A DNA stretch of 64,000 bases from Aquirhabdus parva (lineage in GTDB: Bacteria > Pseudomonadota > Gammaproteobacteria > Pseudomonadales > Moraxellaceae): the NCBI RefSeq assembly GCF_003351745.1, contig NZ_CP031222.1, forward strand, positions 1,532,207-1,596,206, in the 5' to 3' direction. The notes under the pieces are model-generated. The model saw nothing but the letters and a program-made list of their open reading frames with translations, was not told the DNA's origin and searched no databases. Below, one piece after another: positions 1-8,353 of this stretch. Made by a program: the position numbers and the translations under genes. The stretch's first letter is position 1; the number at the start of each line of letters is the position of its first letter.

Positions 1-31
1 AACAATGATGAGGCTTTGCCCCATCATTGTT
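1..31 (-). terminator. Hairpin downstream of the rhodanese gene
   Basis: A 10-bp perfect inverted repeat (AACAATGATG at 1-10, CATCATTGTT at 22-31) with further GGC/GCC pairing towards the loop. It lies 26 bases beyond the stop codon of the minus-strand rhodanese gene. The downstream side is outside the window, so a U-tract cannot be checked. Confidence 0.45.
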
Positions 32-56
32 AGAATTTACGTATAGGATCTATGAA

Positions 57-1658
57 TCATAAAACAAAGAAACCATGCGTCCCATCTCGTTTTAACTGTT
101 CTACGAGACCATATTCCCAATCCAAATAGCCTTGCATCGCTTCAATTGGATTGTCCGTGCCTTCATAGGGGCGGCGATAACGATCAATTCGCGGTGAGGC
201 GAGAAGTGTTTCGCCAGATTCTAGCGGTAAGCCTGCAGCAACCCATGCTTGAGTTCCACCTGTAAGTAGGTAGACCGGTTTATCGGTCAATGCCTGTAGT
301 TCGGATACCGCTAGCCGAGCTAAGAGCCCACTTCCGCAAGTTAATACATAGCGCTCTGCTGGTGGAAGTATTTTCAAAATTTGGGGTAGGTCACCACGCA
401 AAGTGAACCATGCGCTTGGAATATGTTGCTTGACATAATTAGCGCTGGAGGTGAAATCTAGGACAATTGTCGAAAGTCTGGTTGTTGCCGTATCGTGTAA
501 TAGCCATTCGTGTAATGTTATTGGACTGATTTCTTGAGTTGAATTTTGCAGTGGTAGAGGTGCTTTCCATGGACCAGATTCAGTGAAATGGTCTACAGTA
601 ATATTATCAATAATATAGGCGTCCCATCCCATCTGCCTTAGCCACGATGCACTCATATTGGCACGTACGCCATCATCATCAATAAGAACTATTCTGGCCC
701 CTCGTACCGAAGCATAGTGATCTGTCTCTTGCACAAGTTGCCCTCCTGCAACATGACGAGCATGAGGCAAGTGGGCATGTTCATATTCTTCAGCTGTGCG
801 GACGTCGAATACATAGGTTGTTCGCGTAGGATCATTTTGCCATTGATCCAAGGTTTGTAATGAGATTTTGCCAACACCCGCTTGATTTGCAATGTGGTTG
901 GCTTGTTGGCTTGCTTCATACTTCGTCGTGTCTTTGACGGGATTAAATGTACGATTCTGTTGGTGTTGTAATGTTAAGCCTGCCAATGTCCAACCAATCG
1001 TCCCATTTTGAAGGGCTGCTACCGGATTTGGAATGCCAGCATTGAGCAAGGATTGGGCGCCGATGATACTCCGAGTGCGCCCAGCGCAATTTACGATAAT
1101 CTGGGTATGAGGATTTGGCGCTAATTCTCGCGCACGCAGGACGAGTTCTGCTCCTGGGACACTGATACTACCTGGGATATTCATCGTCTGGTATTCATCG
1201 AAACGTCTAGCATCCAGTACCACAATATCAGCTTGTTGATCGATCAGTGTTTTGACTTGGTTTGCAGTAAGAAAGGGCGTCTGGCGAATGCTCTCGACGA
1301 GCTCTCCGAAAGACTTACTCGGTACATTGACGTCTTCAAATAACTCTCCGCCAGCATTGCGCCAGCCCGCTAGGCCTCCCTCTAATAATGCAACATCTTG
1401 ATAGCCCAGCCGAATCAGACGTTCAACTGCAATCTCTGCTCGTCCTTCACCATCATCATAGACCGTGATGGGGGTGCTGAGCCGTGGAACGCGCGCATAG
1501 ATCTCTAATTCTAACCGTGATAATGAGATATTTACTGCAAAAAGTGGGTGATTTTTGGCAAAGGGCGCCTCTTCGCGTACATCAATTAATGCGAGTTCTT
1601 CTTTGTTCAGTAGAGCGTGGCGTATATCGGTGAATTGACGTGTTTTAATTTGACTCAT
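57..1658 (-). CDS. Four-domain rhodanese-like sulfurtransferase
   Basis: A 533-residue protein made of four consecutive rhodanese-like domains. Domain 2 carries an active-site loop CAGRTRS with a candidate catalytic Cys near residue 191, and domain 4 has CGSGLLA with Cys near 441. The equivalent positions of domains 1 (YDDGEGRA) and 3 (IDDDGVRA) hold Asp, so those domains are probably inactive or structural. Rhodaneses move sulfane sulfur from thiosulfate or persulfides to thiophilic acceptors. I chose the ATG at 1658 over a longer in-frame start at 1688 because AAGGAG sits nine bases upstream. The start overlaps the stop of the upstream thiol dioxygenase (ATGA), so the two are translationally coupled. 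A role in handling sulfur released from thiols is an inference from this pairing. Confidence 0.9.
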   Translation of the reverse strand: MSQIKTRQFTDIRHALLNKEELALIDVREEAPFAKNHPLFAVNISLSRLELEIYARVPRLSTPITVYDDGEGRAEIAVERLIRLGYQDVALLEGGLAGWRNAGGELFEDVNVPSKSFGELVESIRQTPFLTANQVKTLIDQQADIVVLDARRFDEYQTMNIPGSISVPGAELVLRARELAPNPHTQIIVNCAGRTRSIIGAQSLLNAGIPNPVAALQNGTIGWTLAGLTLQHQQNRTFNPVKDTTKYEASQQANHIANQAGVGKISLQTLDQWQNDPTRTTYVFDVRTAEEYEHAHLPHARHVAGGQLVQETDHYASVRGARIVLIDDDGVRANMSASWLRQMGWDAYIIDNITVDHFTESGPWKAPLPLQNSTQEISPITLHEWLLHDTATTRLSTIVLDFTSSANYVKQHIPSAWFTLRGDLPQILKILPPAERYVLTCGSGLLARLAVSELQALTDKPVYLLTGGTQAWVAAGLPLESGETLLASPRIDRYRRPYEGTDNPIEAMQGYLDWEYGLVEQLKRDGTHGFFVL

Positions 1659-2263
1659 GATGTAGCAGGCTCCTTGGACAAATCCCAAATATTGGGTAAT
1701 AGGGTGTTTGAATATCCTGATATAAATGATTTTTCTGTGCCATCAGGTTGATAAGTCGCACGTTTGACGGCCCCGATATTGGCACCATAAACATGAATGC
1801 TGATTGACGTTTGATCACTATAGGCATTGCTGACTTGGTGAATATCTTGTGTGCTTGGTGAGACCGTTTCGACTTGTCCAACCTGTAGTTGATGTGCTGG
1901 TCCTATAGGAATTAGCGATTGATTCACTGATCTTTGATAATGCTGAGAAAGCTCTGAGCCACGGAGCATACCAATCAGCCCCCAAGTTCGATGGTCGTGG
2001 ATTGGAGTTTTTTGTCCTGCACCCCAGACAAAACTGACGATCGAAAAGCGCTGTGCAGAGTCAACATGTAGTAAATACTGTTGATAGCGATCAGGATGCG
2101 GTTGGGCAAATGCATCGGGAAGCCAATCGTCATGCTCGATAAGCTGTTTGAGAAGCTGACTACCTTGTTCTAGTACAATAGGTTCTGCAGACTCTTTAGT
2201 CAAAAGTTCAGCAAAGTCAGTAATAAACTGGCGTAACCGGTAATTTAGAGCAGGATTAGACAT
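1655..2263 (-). CDS. 3-mercaptopropionate dioxygenase (cysteine dioxygenase family)
   Basis: A 202-residue cupin of the cysteine dioxygenase superfamily, which oxidises a thiol to a sulfinic acid with O2 and ferrous iron. The iron ligands are visible as His89 and His91 in HDHRTWG and His142 in DIHQVSN. The outer-sphere triad Ser155-His157-Tyr159 (SIHVY) and Arg168 also occur at the positions I recall for the Pseudomonas aeruginosa 3-mercaptopropionate dioxygenase. That makes 3-mercaptopropionate a likelier substrate than cysteine, although family members can use both. The product would be 3-sulfinopropionate. The gene heads a two-gene operon with the rhodanese (4-bp overlap) and is divergent from a LysR regulator 108 bases away, which probably controls it. 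Confidence 0.88.
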   Translation of the reverse strand: MSNPALNYRLRQFITDFAELLTKESAEPIVLEQGSQLLKQLIEHDDWLPDAFAQPHPDRYQQYLLHVDSAQRFSIVSFVWGAGQKTPIHDHRTWGLIGMLRGSELSQHYQRSVNQSLIPIGPAHQLQVGQVETVSPSTQDIHQVSNAYSDQTSISIHVYGANIGAVKRATYQPDGTEKSFISGYSNTLLPNIWDLSKEPATS

Positions 2264-2293
2264 TGAAATTTGCTCCTATAGTTCGATGAAAAA

Positions 2294-2353
2294 GTTGGTT
2301 GACTGTCCTAGTGCGCTAACGATAATATTTGTTATATGCATTTTTCAACCAAC
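2294..2353. promoter_or_regulatory. Divergent promoter/operator between dioxygenase and LysR genes
   Basis: The 108-base divergent gap contains a perfect 9-bp inverted repeat (GTTGGTTGA at 2294-2302, TCAACCAAC at 2345-2353). Between the arms is an AT-rich imperfect dyad, TAACGATAAT/ATTTGTTA, which resembles the T-N11-A form of LysR-type operators. Binding by the adjacent LysR protein is an inference. Confidence 0.45.
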
Positions 2354-2371
2354 CTATTATGATTATTTCTC

Positions 2372-3295
2372 ATGAAGATAGATGATATTGAGGCATTCGT
2401 TGCCGTGATCCGCTGCCAATCCATCAGTCTTGCTGCTGAATCCCTGCAATTGACCCAGCCTGCAATTACACGACGTGTACAGAACTTTGAGGAGGGTTTG
2501 GGTGTTGAATTGTTGGATCGAAATACCAAGCCGCTGAAGCCGACATCCATGGGGTTACGTGTTTATGAAAAGTGTCGAGCCGTATTGCGTGAGATTGATA
2601 CTTTGCGTGATTTAGTGACTCAACATGCTTTACCCAGTGGAGCACTACGACTTGGCGTACCTCAAACCATTGGTGATGCAGTACTGTTAGATGCTTTGAG
2701 CGAGCTTCGTCAGCGTTATCCTGATCTGCAAGCTAAAGTCGCGACAGGCTGGGGGAGTAACCTGCTCTCAAAAGTCGAGCATGGTGAGCTAGACGCTGCA
2801 GCAGTATTATTTCCGGCAGGTAAGGTCTTTCCTGAAGGTGTAGTTGGAGAGTCATTGGGTCGAATGAATTTGGTTGTCGTTGCAGCAAAGGGCGAATGGC
2901 CAAAGCGTTCTTATCGTTTGACAGACTGTTATGAGCGTGGCTGGGTACTTAATCCAGATGGATGCGGTTTTAGAGCGGGTCTACAGCGTGCCCTGATTGC
3001 AGAAGGGCTCAGTCTACAAATTAATATGGAAACTTTTGGCACCGAATTACAGTTAGGTTTGGTTGCTAATGGTCAAGGACTAGGTCTAGTCCCTCAGCCG
3101 CTGCTCGAGGGCAGTCGCTATCGCAACCAACTTGAAATTGTACCTGTGTCTGATTTTAAGCCGATCATTGATTTATGGTTGATTCATCCCCGATTCACTG
3201 GAAATTTATACGCGCCTATCAGCACCTTTGGACAATTAGTCGTTGACCGTTTAGGAGAGCGGTTGATTCGGACTACTGCAGCTGTAGCTGTTTAA
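2372..3295 (+). CDS. LysR-family transcriptional regulator
   Basis: A 307-residue LysR-type regulator. The N-terminal winged helix-turn-helix spans about residues 1-60, with the typical pattern SISLAAESLQLTQPAITRRVQNFE followed by LGVELLDRN, split here only as a motif description. A periplasmic-binding-protein-like effector domain follows from about residue 90. It is divergently transcribed from the thiol dioxygenase-rhodanese operon and ends just before a strong terminator, ahead of the ABC operon. By analogy with CysB/Cbl-like regulators it may sense a sulfur compound and control one or both neighbouring operons. The effector is unknown. Confidence 0.92.
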   Translation: MKIDDIEAFVAVIRCQSISLAAESLQLTQPAITRRVQNFEEGLGVELLDRNTKPLKPTSMGLRVYEKCRAVLREIDTLRDLVTQHALPSGALRLGVPQTIGDAVLLDALSELRQRYPDLQAKVATGWGSNLLSKVEHGELDAAAVLFPAGKVFPEGVVGESLGRMNLVVVAAKGEWPKRSYRLTDCYERGWVLNPDGCGFRAGLQRALIAEGLSLQINMETFGTELQLGLVANGQGLGLVPQPLLEGSRYRNQLEIVPVSDFKPIIDLWLIHPRFTGNLYAPISTFGQLVVDRLGERLIRTTAAVAV

Positions 3296-3312
3296 CCCTA
3301 ATTGATTTCCAT

Positions 3313-3336
3313 AACCTCCCTTTGGGAGGTTTTTTT
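3313..3336 (+). terminator. Rho-independent terminator after the LysR gene
   Basis: Stem AACCTCCC (3313-3320), loop TTT, stem GGGAGGTT (3324-3331), followed by a T-run to 3336. It separates the LysR gene from the ABC operon. Confidence 0.9.
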
Positions 3337-3638
3337 ATGACCGAAATAATTGCATTGGGTTGAATAAAAGAGATCATTTGTTTTTTAAGAATATTTTGGT
3401 AAAAACGCTGTTTCAATCTTCATCGATTGTCTTCATAGTTCTTGCTGTAATATAAATAAAATTAATAGTAAAAATATTTAAATGAATCATTAATGTTAAT
3501 TTTGCATATTAAGATAGCATAAATACGAATTTAGTTTGAGGCAAATCAACCGTTACTATGCTTATAGTCCAATAGGGTGAGTTATTTCTATGCCTGCCTA
3601 CTGGTCTTTAATTGTTTTGATTTGGAGCAGCGTACGGC
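3337..3638 (+). promoter_or_regulatory. AT-rich upstream region of the ABC operon
   Basis: This is a gene-free stretch of about 300 bases, strongly AT-rich between 3440 and 3540, upstream of the six-gene ABC operon. I see no convincing single sigma-70 promoter. It must hold the operon promoter unless transcription reads through the preceding terminator. A possible leader peptide begins at 3590. Confidence 0.35.
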
Positions 3639-3652
3639 ATGAGTCAGCCTAA
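3590..3652 (+). CDS. Possible 20-residue leader peptide overlapping the permease start
   Basis: An ATG at 3590 preceded by AGGGTGAG at a suitable distance opens a 20-codon frame reading MPAYWSLIVLIWSSVRHESA. It stops at TAA 3650-3652, after the permease ATG at 3639. The overlap would allow translational coupling. It is short enough to arise by chance and I do not recognise it. Confidence 0.22.
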   Translation: MPAYWSLIVLIWSSVRHESA

Positions 3653-4517
3653 AACAACAGATTTACATTATCCCTCTGCTTTACAGTCCTTGCCATTAAA
3701 CAAGCCACTGAAGCGACGGCGCTCATTTAAGTTCCGTATCTGGATTGCCAAGCAGTCATGGGTAGATGGTTTATTGCGTTTGATTAGTCCGCTGGTTTTG
3801 CTGGTGCTGTGGGAAGGTGCTTCACGGATTGGCTGGCTTCCCACACAGATCATTGCCGCCCCAAGCTCTATTGGTGGAACGCTTTGGAAGATGATTACGG
3901 ATGGTTCTCTTGCTGGTCATCTTTGGATTTCTCTCCAGCGGGCGATGTTGGGTTTAAGTATTGGTGTATCGATTGGAACAATCTTGGCATTAGTGGCTGG
4001 TTTATCACGCCGTGGTGAACTTGTCGTTGATTCTCCGATGCAGATGCTCAGGACACTCCCATTCCTGGCGGTGGTCCCTCTTTTTATTTTATGGTTTGGC
4101 GTAGGAGAAACACCCAAAATTGCATTGATTGCTCTTGGGACAACTTTTCCTATTTATCTGTCTTTATTTTCGGGGATCCGTAATCTGGACTACAAATTAA
4201 TAGAAGCAGCTAAAACGCTGGAGCTTAATCGGCGTGAGACCATTTGGCATGTCATTTTGCCCGGAGCCTTACCGTCTTTTTTTGTTGGATTGCGTTATTC
4301 CTTTGGTATTAGTTGGCTTGGACTTGTTGTGGTGGAGCAAATCAATGCGACCTCAGGAATCGGCTATCTTGTCAATGATGCGCGTGACTTTATGCGTACC
4401 GATGTGATCGTCATTTGTTTATTGGTATATAGCGTTCTGGGCTTAACCATTGATGCATTGGTCCGCTGGCTTGAGCGACGTGCTTTGGTATGGCGCACTA
4501 CTTTTGTAGGAAATTAA
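3639..4517 (+). CDS. ABC transporter permease, SsuC/TauC-like
   Basis: A 292-residue inner-membrane permease of the BPD_transp_1 family with about six transmembrane segments after a basic N-terminal tail. The EAA loop, which contacts the ATPase, is seen as EAAKTLELNRRETIW followed by HVILPGALP. The spacing and the context (an SsuB-like ATPase and SsuA/TauA-like binding protein) fit the nitrate/sulfonate/taurine group of importers. It is the first gene of an operon running to 9325, six bases ahead of the ATPase gene. GGAG lies about eleven bases before the ATG. The substrate is not identifiable from sequence, but an organosulfur compound fits the flavoenzyme downstream. Confidence 0.9.
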   Translation: MSQPKTTDLHYPSALQSLPLNKPLKRRRSFKFRIWIAKQSWVDGLLRLISPLVLLVLWEGASRIGWLPTQIIAAPSSIGGTLWKMITDGSLAGHLWISLQRAMLGLSIGVSIGTILALVAGLSRRGELVVDSPMQMLRTLPFLAVVPLFILWFGVGETPKIALIALGTTFPIYLSLFSGIRNLDYKLIEAAKTLELNRRETIWHVILPGALPSFFVGLRYSFGISWLGLVVVEQINATSGIGYLVNDARDFMRTDVIVICLLVYSVLGLTIDALVRWLERRALVWRTTFVGN

Positions 4518-4523
4518 CTCTCG

Positions 4524-5300
4524 ATGACTACTATACAAATTGATCAGAACAATCCAATAGCCGTGCAACTGAAAGACGTCAGTCGTTACTTTGGGGCGAA
4601 TACCGTTATCGATGGGTTGAATTTGAGTATTGCTGCAGGCGAGTTTGTTGCTTTGCTAGGCCGAAGTGGGTCGGGTAAAACGACATTACTTCGAGCACTG
4701 GCAGGTTTGGACCAAGTTGATGAGGGCTCATTAAAAATTCCTCAAGCACGTGCGGCAGTCTTTCAGGAACCAAGGCTCATGCCGTGGAAGCGAGCATGGC
4801 GGAATGTAGCTTTGGGGGTACGCCATCCTGATGCGATAGAGAAAGCACATGCTGCACTGGCTGAAGTTGGTTTAACCCATCGAGCCGATGCGTGGCCTAG
4901 TACCTTATCAGGTGGAGAGGCGCAGCGCGTTGCATTAGCACGTGCTTTAGTCCGTGAGCCTGAGCTATTACTGCTTGACGAACCATTCGCAGCTTTAGAT
5001 GCATTAACCCGAATTCGTATGCATCAATTGATTATCCAGTTATGGCAGACCCATGCTCCTGCAGTGTTACTTGTAACACATGATGTGGATGAAGCTATAT
5101 TGCTCGCTGATCGAGTTCTTGTCTTGGCCGATGGTCGTATTGCTGAAGAGTTAGTGATCAATTTACCGCGTGCCAGAGACGTAGCGACCCCAGAGTTCCA
5201 GCAACTGCGTCGTAAATTATTATCACGATTGGGTGTAGAACTACAGCCGGTCCATACAGAAATACAAGAAAAATTGCATTTAGGAGCAAATTTGGTATGA
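4524..5300 (+). CDS. ABC transporter ATPase, SsuB/TauB-like
   Basis: A 258-residue ABC ATPase that powers the adjacent permease. Walker A is GRSGSGKT (about 46-53), the Q-loop region is FQEPRLMPWK, the signature is LSGGE (128-132) and Walker B is LLLLDEP (148-154), with the switch His in VTHDVDEA. The Q-loop phrase closely resembles E. coli SsuB (aliphatic sulfonate import). The stop overlaps the ATG of the next gene (ATGA at 5297), indicating a coupled operon. The assignment to NitT/TauT-type import is confident. Naming it ssuB would be a guess. Confidence 0.93.
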   Translation: MTTIQIDQNNPIAVQLKDVSRYFGANTVIDGLNLSIAAGEFVALLGRSGSGKTTLLRALAGLDQVDEGSLKIPQARAAVFQEPRLMPWKRAWRNVALGVRHPDAIEKAHAALAEVGLTHRADAWPSTLSGGEAQRVALARALVREPELLLLDEPFAALDALTRIRMHQLIIQLWQTHAPAVLLVTHDVDEAILLADRVLVLADGRIAEELVINLPRARDVATPEFQQLRRKLLSRLGVELQPVHTEIQEKLHLGANLV

Positions 5301-6514
5301 CAAATTTAACTGATATTCAATCGAATAACGCCGCACCACTTATTCCTGAGCCAGTAAGTTATTTAGATTCCAGCGAATTTGCAGCTTTGCTTAGTCAATT
5401 GACGAAAGATTTTGCAGAAACTGCGGCTGATTTTGATCGCAATAGCGAATTTCCACATGCTAACTTCACACGCTTACATCAGCATGGCCTTCTAGCACTT
5501 ACTGTACCGACTGAATTAGGAGGCTATGGCGCGACACTATCCCAAACGAGACGCGTGGTGAGTGCTGTTGCCAAAGGTGAGCCATCCACCGCTTTGGTTT
5601 TAGTTATGCAGTATTTACAACATTCCCGCTTGCAGCAGAATCAAGCATGGCCTTTATCTTTGCGTGAGCAAGTGGCTCTGGATGCGGTGAAAAACGGTGC
5701 GTTAACCAATGCACTTCGTGTTGAGCCAGAGTTGGGGACTCCCGCACGCGGTGGCTTGCCTAAAACCGTCGCAAAACGTCATGCAGATGGCTGGCTGATT
5801 AATGGCCATAAGATCTATTCAACGGGGATCGCTGGGCTCACGTGGTTAACCGTTTGGGCACACTCAGATGAAGCAGAGCCGAAAGTAGGTTCGTGGCTTG
5901 TGCATCGTGATACGCCTGGCATTAAGGTTGTTGAGACATGGGATCACTTAGGCATGCGCGCAACCAGTAGCCATGACGTGATTTTTGAAGATGTATTTGT
6001 TCCTGAGCAATATGCAGTTGATGTTCGTCCTGTTGGTCATGATCGTACCTCGGAGCTGGATACCAAGGGTGTGCTATGGCTGAGTGTTTTGTTGTCTTCT
6101 ATTTATGATGCAGTTGCGCAAGCGGCTAGGGATTGGCTTGTCCAGTGGCTGCATGGACGCGTACCTGCAAATCTAGGTGCTTCTTTGGCAACATTACCTC
6201 GTTTCCAAGAAATTGTTGGTCGTATTGATGCTTTATTATTAAATAATAAGATATTACTTGATTCGGCTGCTGGAGGTCATGTTCCTCTTGAGTCCGCCGC
6301 TCAAATCAAATACATCGTTACAAGTAACGCTATCAAGGCGGTTGAGGAGGCCATTGCAGCGACTGGAAATCCCGGGTTATCACGTCACCATGCGTTAGAG
6401 AGACATTATCGAGATGTTCTTTGTAGCCGTATCCATACCCCACAGAATGATGCGATTTTATTGGCTGCAGGACGTGCAGCACTGAGTGGTAAACCTCGTG
6501 GTGCAGCAGTATGA
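5297..6514 (+). CDS. Acyl-CoA-dehydrogenase-like flavoenzyme (SfnB/DszC type)
   Basis: A 405-residue flavoprotein with the acyl-CoA dehydrogenase fold: helical N-terminal domain to about 120, beta domain with the phrase NGHKIYSTGIAGLTW, and C-terminal helical domain. The tail reads IHTPQNDAILLAAGRAAL. The catalytic Glu usual in true acyl-CoA dehydrogenases is not evident there. This pattern is typical of the SfnB/DszC branch, whose members oxygenate or desulfurise organosulfur compounds using reduced flavin. The gene overlaps both neighbours by 4 bp and sits in an SsuABC-like operon, so a role in sulfur scavenging from the imported compound is plausible. An ordinary acyl-CoA dehydrogenase is the alternative. 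Confidence 0.82.
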   Translation: MTNLTDIQSNNAAPLIPEPVSYLDSSEFAALLSQLTKDFAETAADFDRNSEFPHANFTRLHQHGLLALTVPTELGGYGATLSQTRRVVSAVAKGEPSTALVLVMQYLQHSRLQQNQAWPLSLREQVALDAVKNGALTNALRVEPELGTPARGGLPKTVAKRHADGWLINGHKIYSTGIAGLTWLTVWAHSDEAEPKVGSWLVHRDTPGIKVVETWDHLGMRATSSHDVIFEDVFVPEQYAVDVRPVGHDRTSELDTKGVLWLSVLLSSIYDAVAQAARDWLVQWLHGRVPANLGASLATLPRFQEIVGRIDALLLNNKILLDSAAGGHVPLESAAQIKYIVTSNAIKAVEEAIAATGNPGLSRHHALERHYRDVLCSRIHTPQNDAILLAAGRAALSGKPRGAAV

Positions 6515-7470
6515 GTGAGTCAACTGCAATCAAAATTGCAAGTCAATTAGACATTGAGTTCTCTGAACTCTTGTTGAATACGTTGAGTGCTTCTGAAACG
6601 CAAAGGAATGTCTCCATAGAAACTATTGCAAGGGGGTCATATCACCAAGATGTCAATGCAAGAGTGCTTCTTGCAGCGCCTGCTGCGTGGTCACTTGAGC
6701 CACCGCAAGGCTGGCCTTTTGATTTAAAGTGGATTCATTTGATTTCATCAGGAATAGATGCTTATCCACGGTGGCTATTCGATGGGCCTATCGTCACCTC
6801 TTCGCGTGGAACGACGGCTATCGCGCTTGCAGAGTTTGCTCTGGGATTGATTTTTGCTGCGGCGAAGAATATGCCGGAAATTTGGATTCGTGAGCCAACC
6901 CAGTGGCAACGTCAACCTATGCAAACCGTCGCGGGTCAAACACTAGGTATTTTTGGCTATGGTGCGATCGGTCAACAGCTTGCAAAAAATGCAGTAGCCT
7001 TAGGTATGAAAGTCCTTGTTGTACGAAAGACCAACCAGCCGATTGATATACTCGGTGTACAAGTCGTTCCAGATATCAAGGCACTATTTGCTGAATCCGA
7101 TCACGTCGTCTTGGCCGCGCCAGCGACTCCAGATACACAACATATCGTCAATCAAGAAGTGCTCACTGCGGCCAAGTCCAATCTGCATTTAGTGAATATC
7201 GCCCGTGGTTCATTGATTGATCAAGAAGCGTTGCTGAAATCACTGAATGAGGGAAAAATTGCGCGAGCAAGTTTAGACGTTGCTACCCCAGAACCGTTGC
7301 CGGCCGGACATCCTTTATACAGTCACCCTCGCGTTTTTTTATCTCCGCACACATCCGCCTCAGTGGTTGGAATTTATCAGCGTGTTGCGCAGCAATTTGC
7401 CGAGAACTTTCATAAATTTAAATTAGATCAACCATTAGACAATGTCGTTGATATAACACGAGGGTATTAA
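6511..7470 (+). CDS. D-isomer 2-hydroxyacid dehydrogenase
   Basis: A 319-residue NAD(P)-dependent 2-hydroxyacid dehydrogenase. The Rossmann motif GIFGYGAIGQQLA lies near 151-163. The catalytic residues are recognisable as Arg in NIARGSLID, Glu in DVATPEPLP and His in LSPHTSA. The enzyme would interconvert a 2-oxoacid and a D-2-hydroxyacid. It overlaps the upstream flavoenzyme by 4 bp (ATGA) and the downstream aldolase by one base (TAATG), so it is part of the same pathway, probably working on a carbon skeleton released from the imported substrate. The true substrate is unknown. Confidence 0.9.
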   Translation: MSESTAIKIASQLDIEFSELLLNTLSASETQRNVSIETIARGSYHQDVNARVLLAAPAAWSLEPPQGWPFDLKWIHLISSGIDAYPRWLFDGPIVTSSRGTTAIALAEFALGLIFAAAKNMPEIWIREPTQWQRQPMQTVAGQTLGIFGYGAIGQQLAKNAVALGMKVLVVRKTNQPIDILGVQVVPDIKALFAESDHVVLAAPATPDTQHIVNQEVLTAAKSNLHLVNIARGSLIDQEALLKSLNEGKIARASLDVATPEPLPAGHPLYSHPRVFLSPHTSASVVGIYQRVAQQFAENFHKFKLDQPLDNVVDITRGY

Positions 7471-8321
7471 TGATGGGCTCAGTTATCTCCACTTTATCAA
7501 CCAGTGCATCATCACAGGCCCGTTTACAGCCGCAGGCTTATAGTCTGGCTCGTGATGGTGATCATGTCATTCGTTGGGAGCATCCACCCCAACAAGCTAG
7601 TGTTGAATTAGAGCGTTTGTATCGCAAGCAGCGTTTGGCGGCTTCTTTTCGCCTATTTGCACGCTATGGTTTTGATATGGGGGGTGCAGGCCATATCACG
7701 GTACGAGATCCTGAGTTGAAAGACTACTTTTGGGTAAACCCTGTAGGGGTGCATTTTTCTCAAATTAGGGTATCTGATCTGTTGCTGGTCAACGATCAAG
7801 GAAAAATTGTCGAAGGTCAGGGGCTGTTGAATCAAGCTGCCTTTACGATTCACGCCGCGCTTCACGCCGAGCGGCCAGATGTCATTGCGGCAGCGCATGC
7901 GCACTCTCTATATGGCAAAGCATGGTCTAGTCTTGGTCGTTTATTGGATCCACTCACACAAGATGCCTGTGCTTTTTATGAAAATCATGCGCTCTTTAAT
8001 GACTATACCGGCGTTGTATTAGATCTCAATGAAGGACAGCGTATCGCGCAAACATTGGGCTCACACAAAGCGTTGATTCTACAAAATCATGGCTTACTCA
8101 CTGTTGGGCGTACCGTTGAAGCAGCAGTTTGGCGTTTTATTGCCCTCGATAATGCGGCACATACCCAACTGCTTGCAGAGGCTGCGGGTAAGCCGATTCC
8201 CATTCCAGAAGAGGTTGCCAAATTGACTGCACGTCAAGTGGGTACGGAATTTGGTGGATGGTTTAGTTTTCAGCCTCTTTGGGATCGTGTAGTGGCTGAA
8301 GAACCCGATTTTTTACTGTAA
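7470..8321 (+). CDS. Class II aldolase/adducin family protein
   Basis: A 283-residue protein with the class II aldolase/adducin fold. Metal-binding His residues are seen in AHAHSLYGK and in LQNHGLLTVG, and the GGxGHITVRDP phrase precedes them. Members are zinc-dependent lyases such as fuculose-phosphate aldolase, or decarboxylases and epimerases. The start overlaps the preceding stop by one base, and a second in-frame ATG follows immediately (MMGS). As the penultimate operon gene it probably cleaves or epimerises a product of the dehydrogenase/flavoenzyme pair. This is an inference. Confidence 0.88.
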   Translation: MMGSVISTLSTSASSQARLQPQAYSLARDGDHVIRWEHPPQQASVELERLYRKQRLAASFRLFARYGFDMGGAGHITVRDPELKDYFWVNPVGVHFSQIRVSDLLLVNDQGKIVEGQGLLNQAAFTIHAALHAERPDVIAAAHAHSLYGKAWSSLGRLLDPLTQDACAFYENHALFNDYTGVVLDLNEGQRIAQTLGSHKALILQNHGLLTVGRTVEAAVWRFIALDNAAHTQLLAEAAGKPIPIPEEVAKLTARQVGTEFGGWFSFQPLWDRVVAEEPDFLL

Positions 8322-8353
8322 TCAGCATAATTTTATTGATGGAAAGATAACAA

